Assembly: GCA_016213065.1 (NCBI GenBank)
Contig: JACRBV010000148.1
Location: 1-36,716 of the forward strand
DNA: 36,716 bases
Direction: 5' to 3'
DNA from: Deltaproteobacteria bacterium
GTDB taxonomy: Bacteria; UBA10199; SPLOWO2-01-44-7
Shown here: positions 16,115 to 24,290 of the stretch, one piece after another
Position numbering within the stretch: the stretch's first letter is position 1
How the letters are laid out: each line of letters opens with the position of its first letter
Made by a program: the position numbers and the translations under genes
The notes under the pieces: generated by a model
Databases searched by the model: none
What the model was told of the DNA's origin: nothing
What the model saw: the letters and a program-made list of their open reading frames with translations, nothing else

Positions 16115-16133
16115 TATATAAATTTTTTATATA
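16115..16133. promoter_or_regulatory. AT-rich inverted repeat before the first HEPN-MNT module
   Basis: A perfect 8-bp inverted repeat, TATATAAA (16115-16122) and TTTATATA (16126-16133), ending two bases before the start codon. A site so close to the start, upstream of a protein with its own winged-helix domain, could be an autoregulatory operator or the promoter core. Only the sequence symmetry is seen. Confidence 0.35.
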
Positions 16134-16135
16134 CT

Positions 16136-16765
16136 ATGAACATGTTGGATTTATTAGTGAAATCTGTTGTTCGCCGTAAAATTGTTGGGCTGTTTGCTCT
16201 AAACAATAATCATTCATTCTATCCCCGTCAGGTTGCGTTGGCGATTGATGAATCGCCCCATGCCGTTGGTTTAGAGCTTCGGTTTCTTTGCAAAGGCGGG
16301 CTTTTGAAAAGTGCGCCGGAAGGGGGGCGCACCTATTACCAGTGGAATGAAGCTTATCCTTTTGCGGAGGCGTTGCAGAGGATTGTCGCGAAAATGCGTG
16401 AAAGGGGTGCCAAGGAATTCGTTTTGCTACCGGATATTGCCCAGCGCAAAAGGCTCGAAGAAAATCTGAAAAGGGTTTTGGAAGATCTCAAGAAATTTTA
16501 TGATCCCGACAAAGTCATTTTATTTGGGTCCGTCGCAAGCGGGGCCATCGGTCCCCACTCGGATATTGACCTTGTCATCATCAAGAAAACAACACTGCCT
16601 TATTTCAAAAGAGTACGGCAGTTGACGGAACTACTGCGCTACGATGTTGACATTGATTTTTTTGTCTATACCCCGGATGAGTTTGACGAGGTGTCAAAAC
16701 AAAAGCGGTTTTTCCGGCAGGAAATTCTGAAAAAGGGAAAAATAATTTATGAAAAAGCCGCATGA
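16136..16765 (+). CDS. Winged-helix plus MNT nucleotidyltransferase (antitoxin-type)
   Basis: 209 residues. The N-terminal 75 residues form a winged-helix DNA-binding domain (RRKIVGLFALNNNHSFYPRQ, ELRFLCKGGLLKSAPEGGRTYYQWN). After a helical linker comes a minimal nucleotidyltransferase domain with the GS-x10-DxD signature (GSVASGAIGPHSDID, near residue 135) and a third acidic residue (VDIDFF). MNT proteins of HEPN-MNT pairs act as antitoxins, some by AMPylating the HEPN toxin. The fused DNA-binding domain suggests it also represses its own operon. Its end overlaps the HEPN gene by 17 nt. A second ATG two codons in is an alternative start. Confidence 0.8.
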   Translation: MNMLDLLVKSVVRRKIVGLFALNNNHSFYPRQVALAIDESPHAVGLELRFLCKGGLLKSAPEGGRTYYQWNEAYPFAEALQRIVAKMRERGAKEFVLLPDIAQRKRLEENLKRVLEDLKKFYDPDKVILFGSVASGAIGPHSDIDLVIIKKTTLPYFKRVRQLTELLRYDVDIDFFVYTPDEFDEVSKQKRFFRQEILKKGKIIYEKAA

Positions 16766-17135
16766 AAACTGGTTTTATTTTGCAAATCAGGATTTGGCTT
16801 TTGCAAAAGGCGGCCTGCGGGATGGTTTTTTTGCCCACGTTTGTTTCCTGTCGCAACAGGCGGTCGAAAAATCAATGAAAGGTTATCTTGTTTTTCAGGG
16901 AAAGGATTATCCCAAAACGCATGGCCTGATGACATTGCTTCGGCTGATGGATGTGGACTGGCTGGAGGAGCATCGTGTTTCCTTGAAAAGACTCTCCGAA
17001 TTTTACGTTCCCCTGCGATACCCCGATGCCATTGCGGGTTCATTGCCTGAAGGTCTTCCTGACAAAGAAGATGCCGGAGATGCTTTTGAATGGGCCACCG
17101 CAATTGTTGAGACGATAGAAGCTCATCTCGTTTAA
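16749..17135 (+). CDS. HEPN domain protein (toxin-type partner)
   Basis: 128 residues, all helical, of the HEPN (PF05168-like) type: [16 protein letters not shown], then [32 protein letters not shown] and PLRYPDA. It pairs with the MNT gene just upstream, whose reading frame it overlaps. I do not see a clear R-x4-6-H RNase motif, so it may lack RNase activity or use other residues. Its TAA overlaps the TAA of the convergent nadB, with no space for a terminator between them. Confidence 0.78.
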   Translation: MKKPHENWFYFANQDLAFAKGGLRDGFFAHVCFLSQQAVEKSMKGYLVFQGKDYPKTHGLMTLLRLMDVDWLEEHRVSLKRLSEFYVPLRYPDAIAGSLPEGLPDKEDAGDAFEWATAIVETIEAHLV

Positions 17136-18748
17136 TTTTTTATTTCAGGAATCAACACCGTATCTTTCTTCCAAACCGCATCTGGTTTGGGGTAGTCGGT
17201 ATTATAATGAAGGCCGCGGCTTTCTTTTCTTTGCAGGGCGGATTGAATAATCAGGCTGGCTACCAAACTTAAATTGCGGAGCTCCAGAAGATTTTTGCTC
17301 AACTTGAAATTCCAATAATATTCGTTGATCTCCTCCAACAAAAGTTTGATCCGTTTGTCGGCCCTTTCCAGACGCTTGTTGGAGCGGACGATGCCCACAT
17401 AATTCCACATCAGTGTGCGAATCTCTTCCCAATTTTGTGTGATCACCACTTCTTCATCAATATCGGTCGCCTGTTTTGAATCCCACGGTTGGATTTCCTC
17501 GGTGAGTCTTTTCTCTTTTATTTTTTGAATTGCATCTGTAGCCGATGCGGCGGCGCTAGCCGCGCTGGCGGCAAACGATGCCGCTTCCAAAAGAGAATTG
17601 CTTGCGAGGCGATTCGCGCCGTGCAGTCCCGTGTGGGCCACTTCTCCGCAGGCGTAAAGCCGTGAGAGAGTTGTTTGACCTTGAAGATCGGTGACCACAC
17701 CGCCGCAAAAATAGTGGGCCGCCGGCACAACCGGAATGGGTTGCTTTGTGATGTCGATGCCAAACTTAAGACAGGTTTGATAAATTGTGGGGAATCTCTC
17801 GCGGATAAAACCGGCAGGTTTGTGCGAAATATCAAGCCACACATGAGGATCACCGCGTTTTTTCAATTCATGATCGATGGCTCGGGCGACAATGTCGCGC
17901 GTGGCAAGTTCTCCGCGCGGATCATATTTTTTCATGAAGGGTTCGCCGTTCAATAATTTCAACACGCCCCCTTCGCCGCGCAGGGCTTCTGAAATCAGAA
18001 AATTTTTCGCCTGAGGATGATAAAGACAGGTCGGGTGAAACTGCACAAATTCCATGTTGGCCAACGTGCAAGAGGCTCTCCAAGCCAAAGCCATTCCATC
18101 TCCGGAGGCGGTGTCGGGATTGGTGGTATAAAGATAAACTTTTCCAGCGCCACCAGTTGCGAGCAATGTGATCTTGGACTGAAACGTTTTGATTTCATTC
18201 GTCTCGGTGTTGAGCACATAGGCCCCGTAACACTGATTCGATTTATTTTTTTGGGAAGAGGGGAGATGGCGGTTGGTGATGAGGTCCACTCCCATGTGAT
18301 GTTCAAAAATCCGGATGTTGGGATGGTCTCTGCAAGCTTTGACCAATGCTTTTTCAATTTCGAAACCCGTGGCGTCGGCGGCGTAAACCACGCGCGGGAA
18401 ACTGTGTCCCCCTTCCCGCGTTTGCGCCACATGACCCGTCGGATTTTTTGTGAAGGCAACACCGATGCGAATCAACTCCTTAATTTGCACCGGCGCATTT
18501 TGCACCACATGACGAACCACATTTTCATGACAGAGCCCGGCTCCTGCCTGAAGTGTGTCATGAATATGATTTTCAAAAGAATCTTTCGGATCGAGAACGG
18601 CGGCAATGCCGCCTTGAGCGCGCGCCGTGGTGGCTTCGCCAATCTTCCCTTTTGTGATGATCGTCACGGAGCCGTGTGGCGCAACTTTGAGCGCATAGTA
18701 GAGTCCCGCCAATCCGCTACCTAACACCAAAAAATCAGTTTGAATCAT
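17132..18748 (-). CDS. nadB: L-aspartate oxidase NadB
   Basis: FAD enzyme that oxidises aspartate to iminoaspartate, the first step of de novo NAD synthesis. 538 residues: FAD-binding [15 protein letters not shown] at the N-terminus, ARAQGGIAA near residue 48, the EALRGEGG active-site segment near 254, and [14 protein letters not shown] near 370. AGAGG nine bases upstream of the ATG at 18748 supports this start over one six codons earlier. nadA and nadC are not adjacent. It converges on, and overlaps by 3-4 nt, the HEPN gene. Confidence 0.95.
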   Translation of the reverse strand: MIQTDFLVLGSGLAGLYYALKVAPHGSVTIITKGKIGEATTARAQGGIAAVLDPKDSFENHIHDTLQAGAGLCHENVVRHVVQNAPVQIKELIRIGVAFTKNPTGHVAQTREGGHSFPRVVYAADATGFEIEKALVKACRDHPNIRIFEHHMGVDLITNRHLPSSQKNKSNQCYGAYVLNTETNEIKTFQSKITLLATGGAGKVYLYTTNPDTASGDGMALAWRASCTLANMEFVQFHPTCLYHPQAKNFLISEALRGEGGVLKLLNGEPFMKKYDPRGELATRDIVARAIDHELKKRGDPHVWLDISHKPAGFIRERFPTIYQTCLKFGIDITKQPIPVVPAAHYFCGGVVTDLQGQTTLSRLYACGEVAHTGLHGANRLASNSLLEAASFAASAASAAASATDAIQKIKEKRLTEEIQPWDSKQATDIDEEVVITQNWEEIRTLMWNYVGIVRSNKRLERADKRIKLLLEEINEYYWNFKLSKNLLELRNLSLVASLIIQSALQRKESRGLHYNTDYPKPDAVWKKDTVLIPEIKN

Positions 18749-18833
18749 GGCTCGTGCCTCTAACACAAAGCTTAAAATTTTGTCTCTTTTAATTTTATCC
18801 TATTTTATGTATTCAATCAGAGCATATTTCATA

Positions 18834-18982
18834 TTGTCATCCTGAACACATTCGCTTTGCTCAGGGTAAACTCCGTGAAGGATCTGCTTGATAACAAATT
18901 GGATTCTTCGCGGAGTTTACCCTGAGCCCGAGCAGATTCTTCGCTTCGCTCAGAATGACAAAGCGAAGGGCTCAGAATGACA
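18834..18982. repeat. Nested palindromic element between nadB and pgsA
   Basis: Outer ends TTGTCATCCTGA and TCAGAATGACA enclose a perfect 15-bp stem TCAGGGTAAACTCCG (18861-18875) with CGGAGTTTACCCTGA (18911-18925), plus TTCGCTTCGCTCAGAATGAC blocks. It belongs to the same family as the elements at 20140 and 24127 and to the core of the infB insertion. It fills most of the divergent nadB-pgsA region. Confidence 0.8.
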
Positions 18983-19023
18983 GGTTTCTGAACGATTTAT
19001 TTGTGAGATATGCTCCAAGAAAT

Positions 19024-19626
19024 ATGCGACTTACTTTAAGCCAGCGATTTTTTAATCTTCCCAATTACATCACGATGGGGCGTTTTGTCGCCGTCCCCAT
19101 ATTAATGGTGATCATGATATTTATGGATGATCACAACCCCGCAAAAATTCTCCTGAACGTAAAACTGAGTAATGCCGCCGCTATTATTTTTATCCTCGCG
19201 ATGGTTTCCGATATGGTCGACGGATATTACGCCAGAAAATACAAACTCATCTCCACTTTCGGTCAATTTTTTGATCCCTTGGCCGACAAACTTCTTTTTT
19301 TGGTGGCGATGATTTTTATGGTGCAGTTGGGGCGCATCCCCGCGTGGATCGTTTGCATTTTTTTGTCGCGCGAAGTGATCGTAACCGCCCTGCGGGGTGT
19401 GGCAATTGATGAAGGCGTGATGATTGCCGCCAGTCATTGGGGCAAATACAAATCAGCCCTCGTCAGCACTGCCACCGTGGGACTGCTGATTCACTACCCA
19501 CTCTTTGGAATTAATTTCAGAATGATTGCATGGGTGTTCATCTGGCCAGCACTCGCTTTGTCGCTCGGCTCCGGCGTAGAATACACCGTGGGCTTTGTGC
19601 GTGCATTGAAGAAACTAAAACAGTGA
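19024..19626 (+). CDS. pgsA: CDP-alcohol phosphatidyltransferase, probably PgsA
   Basis: Makes phosphatidylglycerol phosphate from CDP-diacylglycerol and glycerol-3-phosphate in the inner membrane. It carries the full CDP-alcohol motif D-x2-DG-x2-AR-x8-G-x3-D-x3-D (DMVDGYYARKYKLISTFG, then DPLADK) and several membrane helices. The N-terminal NLPNYITMGR is typical of PgsA. I choose ATG 19024 (MRLTLSQRFF, 200 residues); the in-frame ATG at 18955 would add 23 residues translated from the palindromic repeat. Confidence 0.88.
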   Translation: MRLTLSQRFFNLPNYITMGRFVAVPILMVIMIFMDDHNPAKILLNVKLSNAAAIIFILAMVSDMVDGYYARKYKLISTFGQFFDPLADKLLFLVAMIFMVQLGRIPAWIVCIFLSREVIVTALRGVAIDEGVMIAASHWGKYKSALVSTATVGLLIHYPLFGINFRMIAWVFIWPALALSLGSGVEYTVGFVRALKKLKQ

Positions 19627-19635
19627 ATTTTCGAG

Positions 19636-19671
19636 GCCGACACTGTCGGAGCCGACATTGTCGGAGCCGAC
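19636..19671. repeat. 15-bp tandem palindromic repeat
   Basis: Two full units, GCCGACACTGTCGGA and GCCGACATTGTCGGA, and a partial third, GCCGAC. Each unit is itself a palindrome (CCGACA/TGTCGG), so it can form small hairpins downstream of pgsA. It could be a protein-binding cluster or a weak attenuator. Confidence 0.7.
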
Positions 19672-19706
19672 TTGACTTTCCTGATAAATATCTTTAGTTT
19701 CAAATT

Positions 19707-20048
19707 ATGACCAAGATTAAAATCTGCAAAGAAAAGGATTGCCATAACGCCCAGAGCACACAAGGGTTTTGCCGTCTTCACTATTTAAAAAACTGGAAAA
19801 AGGTACAGACCGAAAAAAGAGGCAAAGCGACCAAGAGTCTTAACCGCTATGTCGAGTCGATTTTGAAACGCTACCCGGACCGGTACATGGAGCAAATCAA
19901 AAAAGACATCCGCTCCAAAGATTTTGACGAAAAAGTGGAGTCCCAATTTGGTCTGGAAGATGAACCCATCATCGTTTTTGATCCGAACACAACCGACGAA
20001 GAGTTAAACAAAATCCTAGAAGACCTAAAAATCGAAAAAGGTTTCTAA
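19707..20048 (+). CDS. Small zinc-knuckle-like hypothetical protein
   Basis: 113 residues, function unknown. The N-terminus has C-x4-C ... C-x2-H (ICKEKDCHNAQSTQGFCRLH), a likely zinc site, followed by a basic stretch (YLKNWKKVQTEKRGKATKSL) that could bind nucleic acid, and an acidic helical C-terminal half (FDPNTTDEELNKILEDL). No Shine-Dalgarno is evident before the ATG. It is followed by the nested repeat region and converges with the OPT gene. Confidence 0.7.
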   Translation: MTKIKICKEKDCHNAQSTQGFCRLHYLKNWKKVQTEKRGKATKSLNRYVESILKRYPDRYMEQIKKDIRSKDFDEKVESQFGLEDEPIIVFDPNTTDEELNKILEDLKIEKGF

Positions 20049-20110
20049 TTTTCAAGTCACCTATAAACACTCATGGTTTATCATTCCCGCGAAGGTGGGA
20101 ATCCAGTAAT

Positions 20111-20239
20111 GGGAGTGGTGGAAAATGCGTTTTTCATGATTGTCATCCTGAACGCAATGAAGGATCTACTTGATAATATTGGATTCTTCGCTTCGCTCAG
20201 AATGACAATTTGAAAATTTCAGCATTTTCCACCACTCCC
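20111..20239. mobile_element. 129-bp MITE with 18-bp terminal inverted repeats
   Basis: The ends GGGAGTGGTGGAAAATGC (20111-20128) and GCATTTTCCACCACTCCC (20222-20239) are perfect inverted repeats, flanked by the direct repeat GTAAT (20106-20110 and 20240-20244), a target-site duplication. It encodes no protein. The ends match the left end of the IS at 30252, so that transposase or a relative could move it. A third palindrome (20140-20208) lies inside it. Confidence 0.85.
20140..20208. repeat. Palindromic element nested within the MITE
   Basis: TTGTCATCCTGA (20140-20151) pairs with TCAGAATGACAA (20197-20208) with one mismatch; the interior holds AGGATCTACTTG and GGATTCTTCGCTTCGCTCAG blocks shared with the elements at 18834 and 24127. 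Confidence 0.8.
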
Positions 20240-20300
20240 GTAATTTCAAACACGTCTGGATTCCGGCCTTCGCCGGAATGACAAATGAAGGAAGATGCCT

Positions 20301-22241
20301 TTAAGATTTTTTGCGGGCGGTTTGGAAGAGGGTCCAGCTCATGAAGGCGAACATCAGTGTGGCGATGACATCTCCCCAGATTCCCTGTGCTTCACCCAAA
20401 TGCCATTTTGCTCCCACATTTAATGCGTTGAATAGATTCGGTCCGAAACCCCGAAGGAAGGCATAGACAATGCCCATGATGGCGCCGCCCGCGATGAGGC
20501 CGGAACTGTAGAGAACGCCGGGACTTGTTTCGCTTTCTTCATTTCTGTGAGTCCGTTTTTTGACGAGCGCGTGAACCAATCCGCCAATCAGTATCGGAAG
20601 GGAGATAGAAAAAGGGAGATAAACTCCGACAGCAAACGGGAGAACTTCAACACTGCAAAGTTGGACAAAAACGCCGATGAAAACGCCAAACAGAACGAGA
20701 TCCCACGGCAGGCTCTGGTTTAAAACTCCATCTATTATAATAGCCATCAACTGTCCTTTGGGCGCGGGAAGCGCTTCCGAACCAATACCGCCTCCCGTGG
20801 CGAGCCCCGCTTTGTGCATGCCAATCAACGTGATGCCTACAACAATAGAAGAGGCGATCACTCCGACCAGCAACGCCAGCTGTTGTTTATAAGGAGTGGC
20901 TCCGACGATGTAACCGGTTTTCAAATCTTGCGATGTGTTACCGCCGTTGGCCGCGATAATGCAAACAATGGCGCCGATACTCAAAGCCACCACGGCGTAT
21001 TCTTTTCCATTCCATCCCAGTAAAACAAAAACAAGGCAGGTCAGCATCAGTGTGGTGATGGTCATTCCCGAAACCGGATTGGAAGAGGTGCCAATCAAAC
21101 CAGTGATGCGTGAAGAAACGGTGCAAAAGAAAAATCCGAAAATAACAACGGCCAGCGAAGCGGCCATATGAGACCATTTCGAGCCCGGCAGAAAAGGGAG
21201 AAACGAAATAATAAAAACCATGAGCATGACTCCAATCAACGTAACTTTTGTTGGAAGATCACGATCGGTACGGAGTGTCTTGAGCGGTTGCACTTTTTCG
21301 GAAGTTTTAAGACCCTGCACTTCCTTGAAAAAAGTTTTCCAGATGGTTGGGAGTGTTTTAACAAGCGTGACAATGCCACCATAAACAACCGTACCGCCGC
21401 CGATATAGCGAATATAATTCGACCAAATTTCCATCATGCTCATCTCGCTGATGATCTTGGTGGCGGGGGCCATCGGGATAAAATCGAATTGACCAAAGAA
21501 ACGGATCATCGGCATCAACACGAGCCACGCCAAAACACCGCCGGCCGCGGTGTAGCCCGCAATACGAGGGCCGATGATGTAACCCACACCCAAAAGTTCC
21601 GGCGTGATTTCCGCACTGACAATGGCACCACGCAACCAGTTCAAAGTAAAAGCAGGACTGTCTTTCCAGAGGCCGAAAATATTCATCAATAATTTGTAAA
21701 AAGAGGAAAAACCCAGACCCGAAAAAACGAGACTCGCCAACTTTCCGCCTTTTTCACCGGCGATCAACACATCGGCGCAGGCGGTTCCTTCGGGGTAGGG
21801 GAGCTTGCCGTGCTCTTGCACAATCAAATGTCGGCGCAAAGGAATCATAAATAAAACTCCGAGAACGCCGCCGATCAGTGTTAGGGTGAGAATGAGGAAG
21901 TAATCAAATTGGTATCCAAGAAAAATCAGGGCGGGGAGCGTGAAGGTAACCCCTCCAGCGATGGATTCACCGGCAGAACCGACCGTTTGCACAATATTGT
22001 TTTCCAAAATAGTCGATTGACCAAAACGTTTAAAGATGGCAATCGACAGGACGGAAATGGGGATGGAGGCGGCAACGGTGAGTCCCACTTTCAGACCCAG
22101 ATAAACCGTGGAAGCTCCGAAAAGGATTCCAAAAAGAACGCCTAAAAAAACAGCTCTAAAAGTTAGTTCGCGAGTTGATTGGACAGCGGGCACATAAGGT
22201 TTGAAACGGGATTCGCTGGGAAACGTTGCTATCGCAGGCAT
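20301..22241 (-). CDS. OPT-family oligopeptide/metal-chelate transporter
   Basis: 646-residue integral membrane protein of the bacterial OPT family (YSL-related branch). It has more than a dozen hydrophobic helices, starting with LTFRAVFLGVLFGILFGAST, then EGTACADVLIAG, VGYIIGPRIAGYTAAGG near residue 216 and NGGNTSQDLKTGYIVGATP near 430, both typical of the family. Substrates could be peptides or metal chelates; sequence alone does not decide. It is single in its orientation, divergent from miaB with starts 26 nt apart. Confidence 0.92.
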   Translation of the reverse strand: MPAIATFPSESRFKPYVPAVQSTRELTFRAVFLGVLFGILFGASTVYLGLKVGLTVAASIPISVLSIAIFKRFGQSTILENNIVQTVGSAGESIAGGVTFTLPALIFLGYQFDYFLILTLTLIGGVLGVLFMIPLRRHLIVQEHGKLPYPEGTACADVLIAGEKGGKLASLVFSGLGFSSFYKLLMNIFGLWKDSPAFTLNWLRGAIVSAEITPELLGVGYIIGPRIAGYTAAGGVLAWLVLMPMIRFFGQFDFIPMAPATKIISEMSMMEIWSNYIRYIGGGTVVYGGIVTLVKTLPTIWKTFFKEVQGLKTSEKVQPLKTLRTDRDLPTKVTLIGVMLMVFIISFLPFLPGSKWSHMAASLAVVIFGFFFCTVSSRITGLIGTSSNPVSGMTITTLMLTCLVFVLLGWNGKEYAVVALSIGAIVCIIAANGGNTSQDLKTGYIVGATPYKQQLALLVGVIASSIVVGITLIGMHKAGLATGGGIGSEALPAPKGQLMAIIIDGVLNQSLPWDLVLFGVFIGVFVQLCSVEVLPFAVGVYLPFSISLPILIGGLVHALVKKRTHRNEESETSPGVLYSSGLIAGGAIMGIVYAFLRGFGPNLFNALNVGAKWHLGEAQGIWGDVIATLMFAFMSWTLFQTARKKS

Positions 22242-22267
22242 GCAGAGGAGTTAACAAATTAGTACTT

Positions 22268-23617
22268 ATGAGTCAATTACCGAAATCATACTTTATTAAA
22301 ACCTTTGGGTGCCAGATGAATGAGCATGACTCGAAAAAGATCGCGGGTCTTTTGGCTCCTCTGGGTTATTTCCCCGTGGAAGTGTTGGAAAAAGCGGATT
22401 TGATTCTTTTTAACACCTGCACCGTTCGCGAAAAAGCCCACCAAAAGGCGTTCTCCGAAATTGGCAAAACTCTTTCTCTAAAAAATCAGGATCCGCGCAT
22501 CATCGGCGTTTGCGGGTGTGTGGCGCAGGAAGAGGGGGCCAAATTATTGCACCGCTTTCCGTGGATTGATCTCGTTTTTGGTCCCGACCAAATTTATAAA
22601 CTTCCGGATTTGCTCGATCTGGTGCGAAAAACAAAAAAACCGGCCCTCGCAACGGAGTTGATCAATCGTGCGGACGATTATCATTTTCTAGAGTCGATTC
22701 AGGCAACCAAACTTCATGGGCCGAGCGCTTTTGTCACCATCATGAAGGGGTGTAACAGTCGTTGCAGTTATTGCATCGTCCCAAAAGTGCGTGGCACAGA
22801 GGTTTACAGACCCGCGCGCGAAATTGTGCGTGAAGTTCAGTTTCTTGTGGAGAAAGGGTGTCGCGAAGTCATTCTGCTCGGTCAAAATGTGAATTCCTAT
22901 CCCGGTTTTGCGAAATTACTTCGCACCCTTGCGGAGGATACCGACATCGAAAGAATTCGTTACACCTCTCCTCATCCCAAAGATGTGAAGGAAGATTTGA
23001 TCGAGGAATATGCCACCAATTCCAAATTGTGCGCGCACATTCATCTGCCTCTTCAATCGGGATCCGATTCTGTTTTGAAAAGAATGCGTAGAGCCTACAA
23101 CACCAAAACATTTCGGAGCAAAGTGGAGAGGCTGAGATGTGTTCGGCCCGGTATTGGAATCACCTCCGATATGATCGTCGGGTTTGCTCAAGAATCCGAT
23201 GAAGAGTTTTCACAAACGATTGATTTTATAAAAGAAATCCAGTTTGACAACATTTATGCTTTTAAATATTCCCCGCGTCCAGATACCGAGGCGTTTGCTC
23301 TTGCCGATGATGTTTTGCGGGAAATTAAAGAGAGGCGCTTGGATCTGCTGTTGACTCTTCAATCCCAAATCACTTATGCCCGCCATCAACCTTTTGTTGG
23401 CACAACACAGACGGTATTGGTGGAAGGGTCAGATCGTTGTGAAAAAGGGTTTTGGATGGGCAGAACTTCCTGCCACAAAATAGTAAATTTTTCTGGTCAG
23501 GGGAATCTGCTTGGGGCTATAGTTGAAGTGAAGATAACCGAAGCGAATCCGAATTCTTTGAAAGGAAGGGTGATTGAAAATGGACAAGAAAACGCCGGAC
23601 AAAAAAACACTGATTGA
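22268..23617 (+). CDS. miaB: tRNA-2-methylthio-N6-dimethylallyladenosine synthase MiaB
   Basis: Radical SAM methylthiotransferase acting on i6A37 of tRNA. From ATG 22268 it has 449 residues: an MTTase N-terminal domain with three iron-sulfur cysteines (FGCQMNEHDS, NTCTVREKAH, GVCGCVAQ), the radical SAM CNSRCSYC motif near residues 162-169, and a C-terminal TRAM domain (about 375-445). GCQMN and PKVRGTE identify MiaB rather than RimO or MtaB. An in-frame TTG at 22226 would overlap the OPT start and is less likely. The 3' end overlaps the next gene. Confidence 0.93.
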   Translation: MSQLPKSYFIKTFGCQMNEHDSKKIAGLLAPLGYFPVEVLEKADLILFNTCTVREKAHQKAFSEIGKTLSLKNQDPRIIGVCGCVAQEEGAKLLHRFPWIDLVFGPDQIYKLPDLLDLVRKTKKPALATELINRADDYHFLESIQATKLHGPSAFVTIMKGCNSRCSYCIVPKVRGTEVYRPAREIVREVQFLVEKGCREVILLGQNVNSYPGFAKLLRTLAEDTDIERIRYTSPHPKDVKEDLIEEYATNSKLCAHIHLPLQSGSDSVLKRMRRAYNTKTFRSKVERLRCVRPGIGITSDMIVGFAQESDEEFSQTIDFIKEIQFDNIYAFKYSPRPDTEAFALADDVLREIKERRLDLLLTLQSQITYARHQPFVGTTQTVLVEGSDRCEKGFWMGRTSCHKIVNFSGQGNLLGAIVEVKITEANPNSLKGRVIENGQENAGQKNTD

Positions 23618-24107
23618 AATGCAGGTCACGGGGCTGACCATTGACCCCTTCACGAGCATGCCGATTGTGATTTTAAAAGATGCGGCGGAAAAATATGCCC
23701 TGCCAATCTGGATCGGTTTGATTGAGGCCTCCGCGATTGCCACCGAACTCGAAAAAATTCAGCTTTCGCGTCCGATGACGCATGATCTTTTGAAAGGTAT
23801 TCTGGAACAGGTAGAGGTGATTGTCGAAAAAGTTTTAATCAGTGATATTTCGGACAATACTTTTTACGCCCAGATTTTTTTCAAGACAAAAGAGAAATCC
23901 TTCACGATGGATGCGCGTCCCTCCGATGCCATTGCACTGGCGCTCCGAACCAAATCCCCCATTTTTGTGGAAAAGGCGGTCATCGACAAATCTCGCAAGA
24001 TTGATCTCTCCAAAGAAGGTGCGGGTTCAGAAGGCGCCAAACAGCAAAAATGGGCCGAAATTCTGGAAAACCTTACCCCCGAAGATTTCGGGAAATATAA
24101 AATGTGA
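23580..24107 (+). CDS. Bifunctional nuclease family protein (DUF151)
   Basis: 175 residues; the family includes plant and Thermotoga proteins with reported DNase/RNase activity. Conserved blocks: MQVTGLTIDPFTSMPIVILK, LPIWIGLIEASAIATELE, PMTHDLLKGILE, and ARPSDAIALALRTKSPIFV, the strongest family mark. GGAAGGG about nine bases upstream selects ATG 23580, inside the last codons of miaB, so the two are translated together. The miaB-DUF151 pairing suggests a housekeeping role. Confidence 0.88.
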   Translation: MDKKTPDKKTLIEMQVTGLTIDPFTSMPIVILKDAAEKYALPIWIGLIEASAIATELEKIQLSRPMTHDLLKGILEQVEVIVEKVLISDISDNTFYAQIFFKTKEKSFTMDARPSDAIALALRTKSPIFVEKAVIDKSRKIDLSKEGAGSEGAKQQKWAEILENLTPEDFGKYKM

Positions 24108-24126
24108 ATACAGTGGGTCAAATGGA

Positions 24127-24267
24127 TGTCATCCTGAACCCTTCGCAATCATTGTCATTCTGAGCGAAGCGAAGAATCTGCTTGTGCTCAGGGTAAACTC
24201 CGTGAAGGATCTACTTGAGGATTCTTCGCTTCGCTCAGAATGACAAAGCGAAGGACTCAGCATGACA
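24127..24267. repeat. Doubly nested palindromic element upstream of tilS
   Basis: The outer arms TGTCATCCTGAACCCTTCGC and GCGAAGGACTCAGCATGACA pair with few mismatches. Inside lies a perfect 27-bp inverted repeat (24152-24178 with 24220-24246; ends TTGTCATTCTGAGC and GCTCAGAATGACAA). It fills the gap between the DUF151 gene and tilS and ends about 23 nt before the tilS start. Confidence 0.85.
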
Positions 24268-24290
24268 ACCTTCAATAAACTATTTACGAG

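Larger units (their letters stand above)
20081..20284. repeat. 70-bp palindromic element, copy 2, interrupted by a MITE
   Basis: The left part (20081-20110, with the ATTCCC-N8-GGGAAT core) and the right part (20245-20284, starting TTCAAACACGTCTGGATTCC) are separated by the MITE and one copy of GTAAT. Removing 20111-20244 restores a 70-bp palindrome, exactly the length of the copy at 9651-9720. Confidence 0.85.

Noticed and set aside
18955-19023. N-terminal 23 residues of PgsA
   Set aside because: They are encoded by the palindromic element; the PgsA-type start is MRLTLSQRFFNLPNY at 19024.
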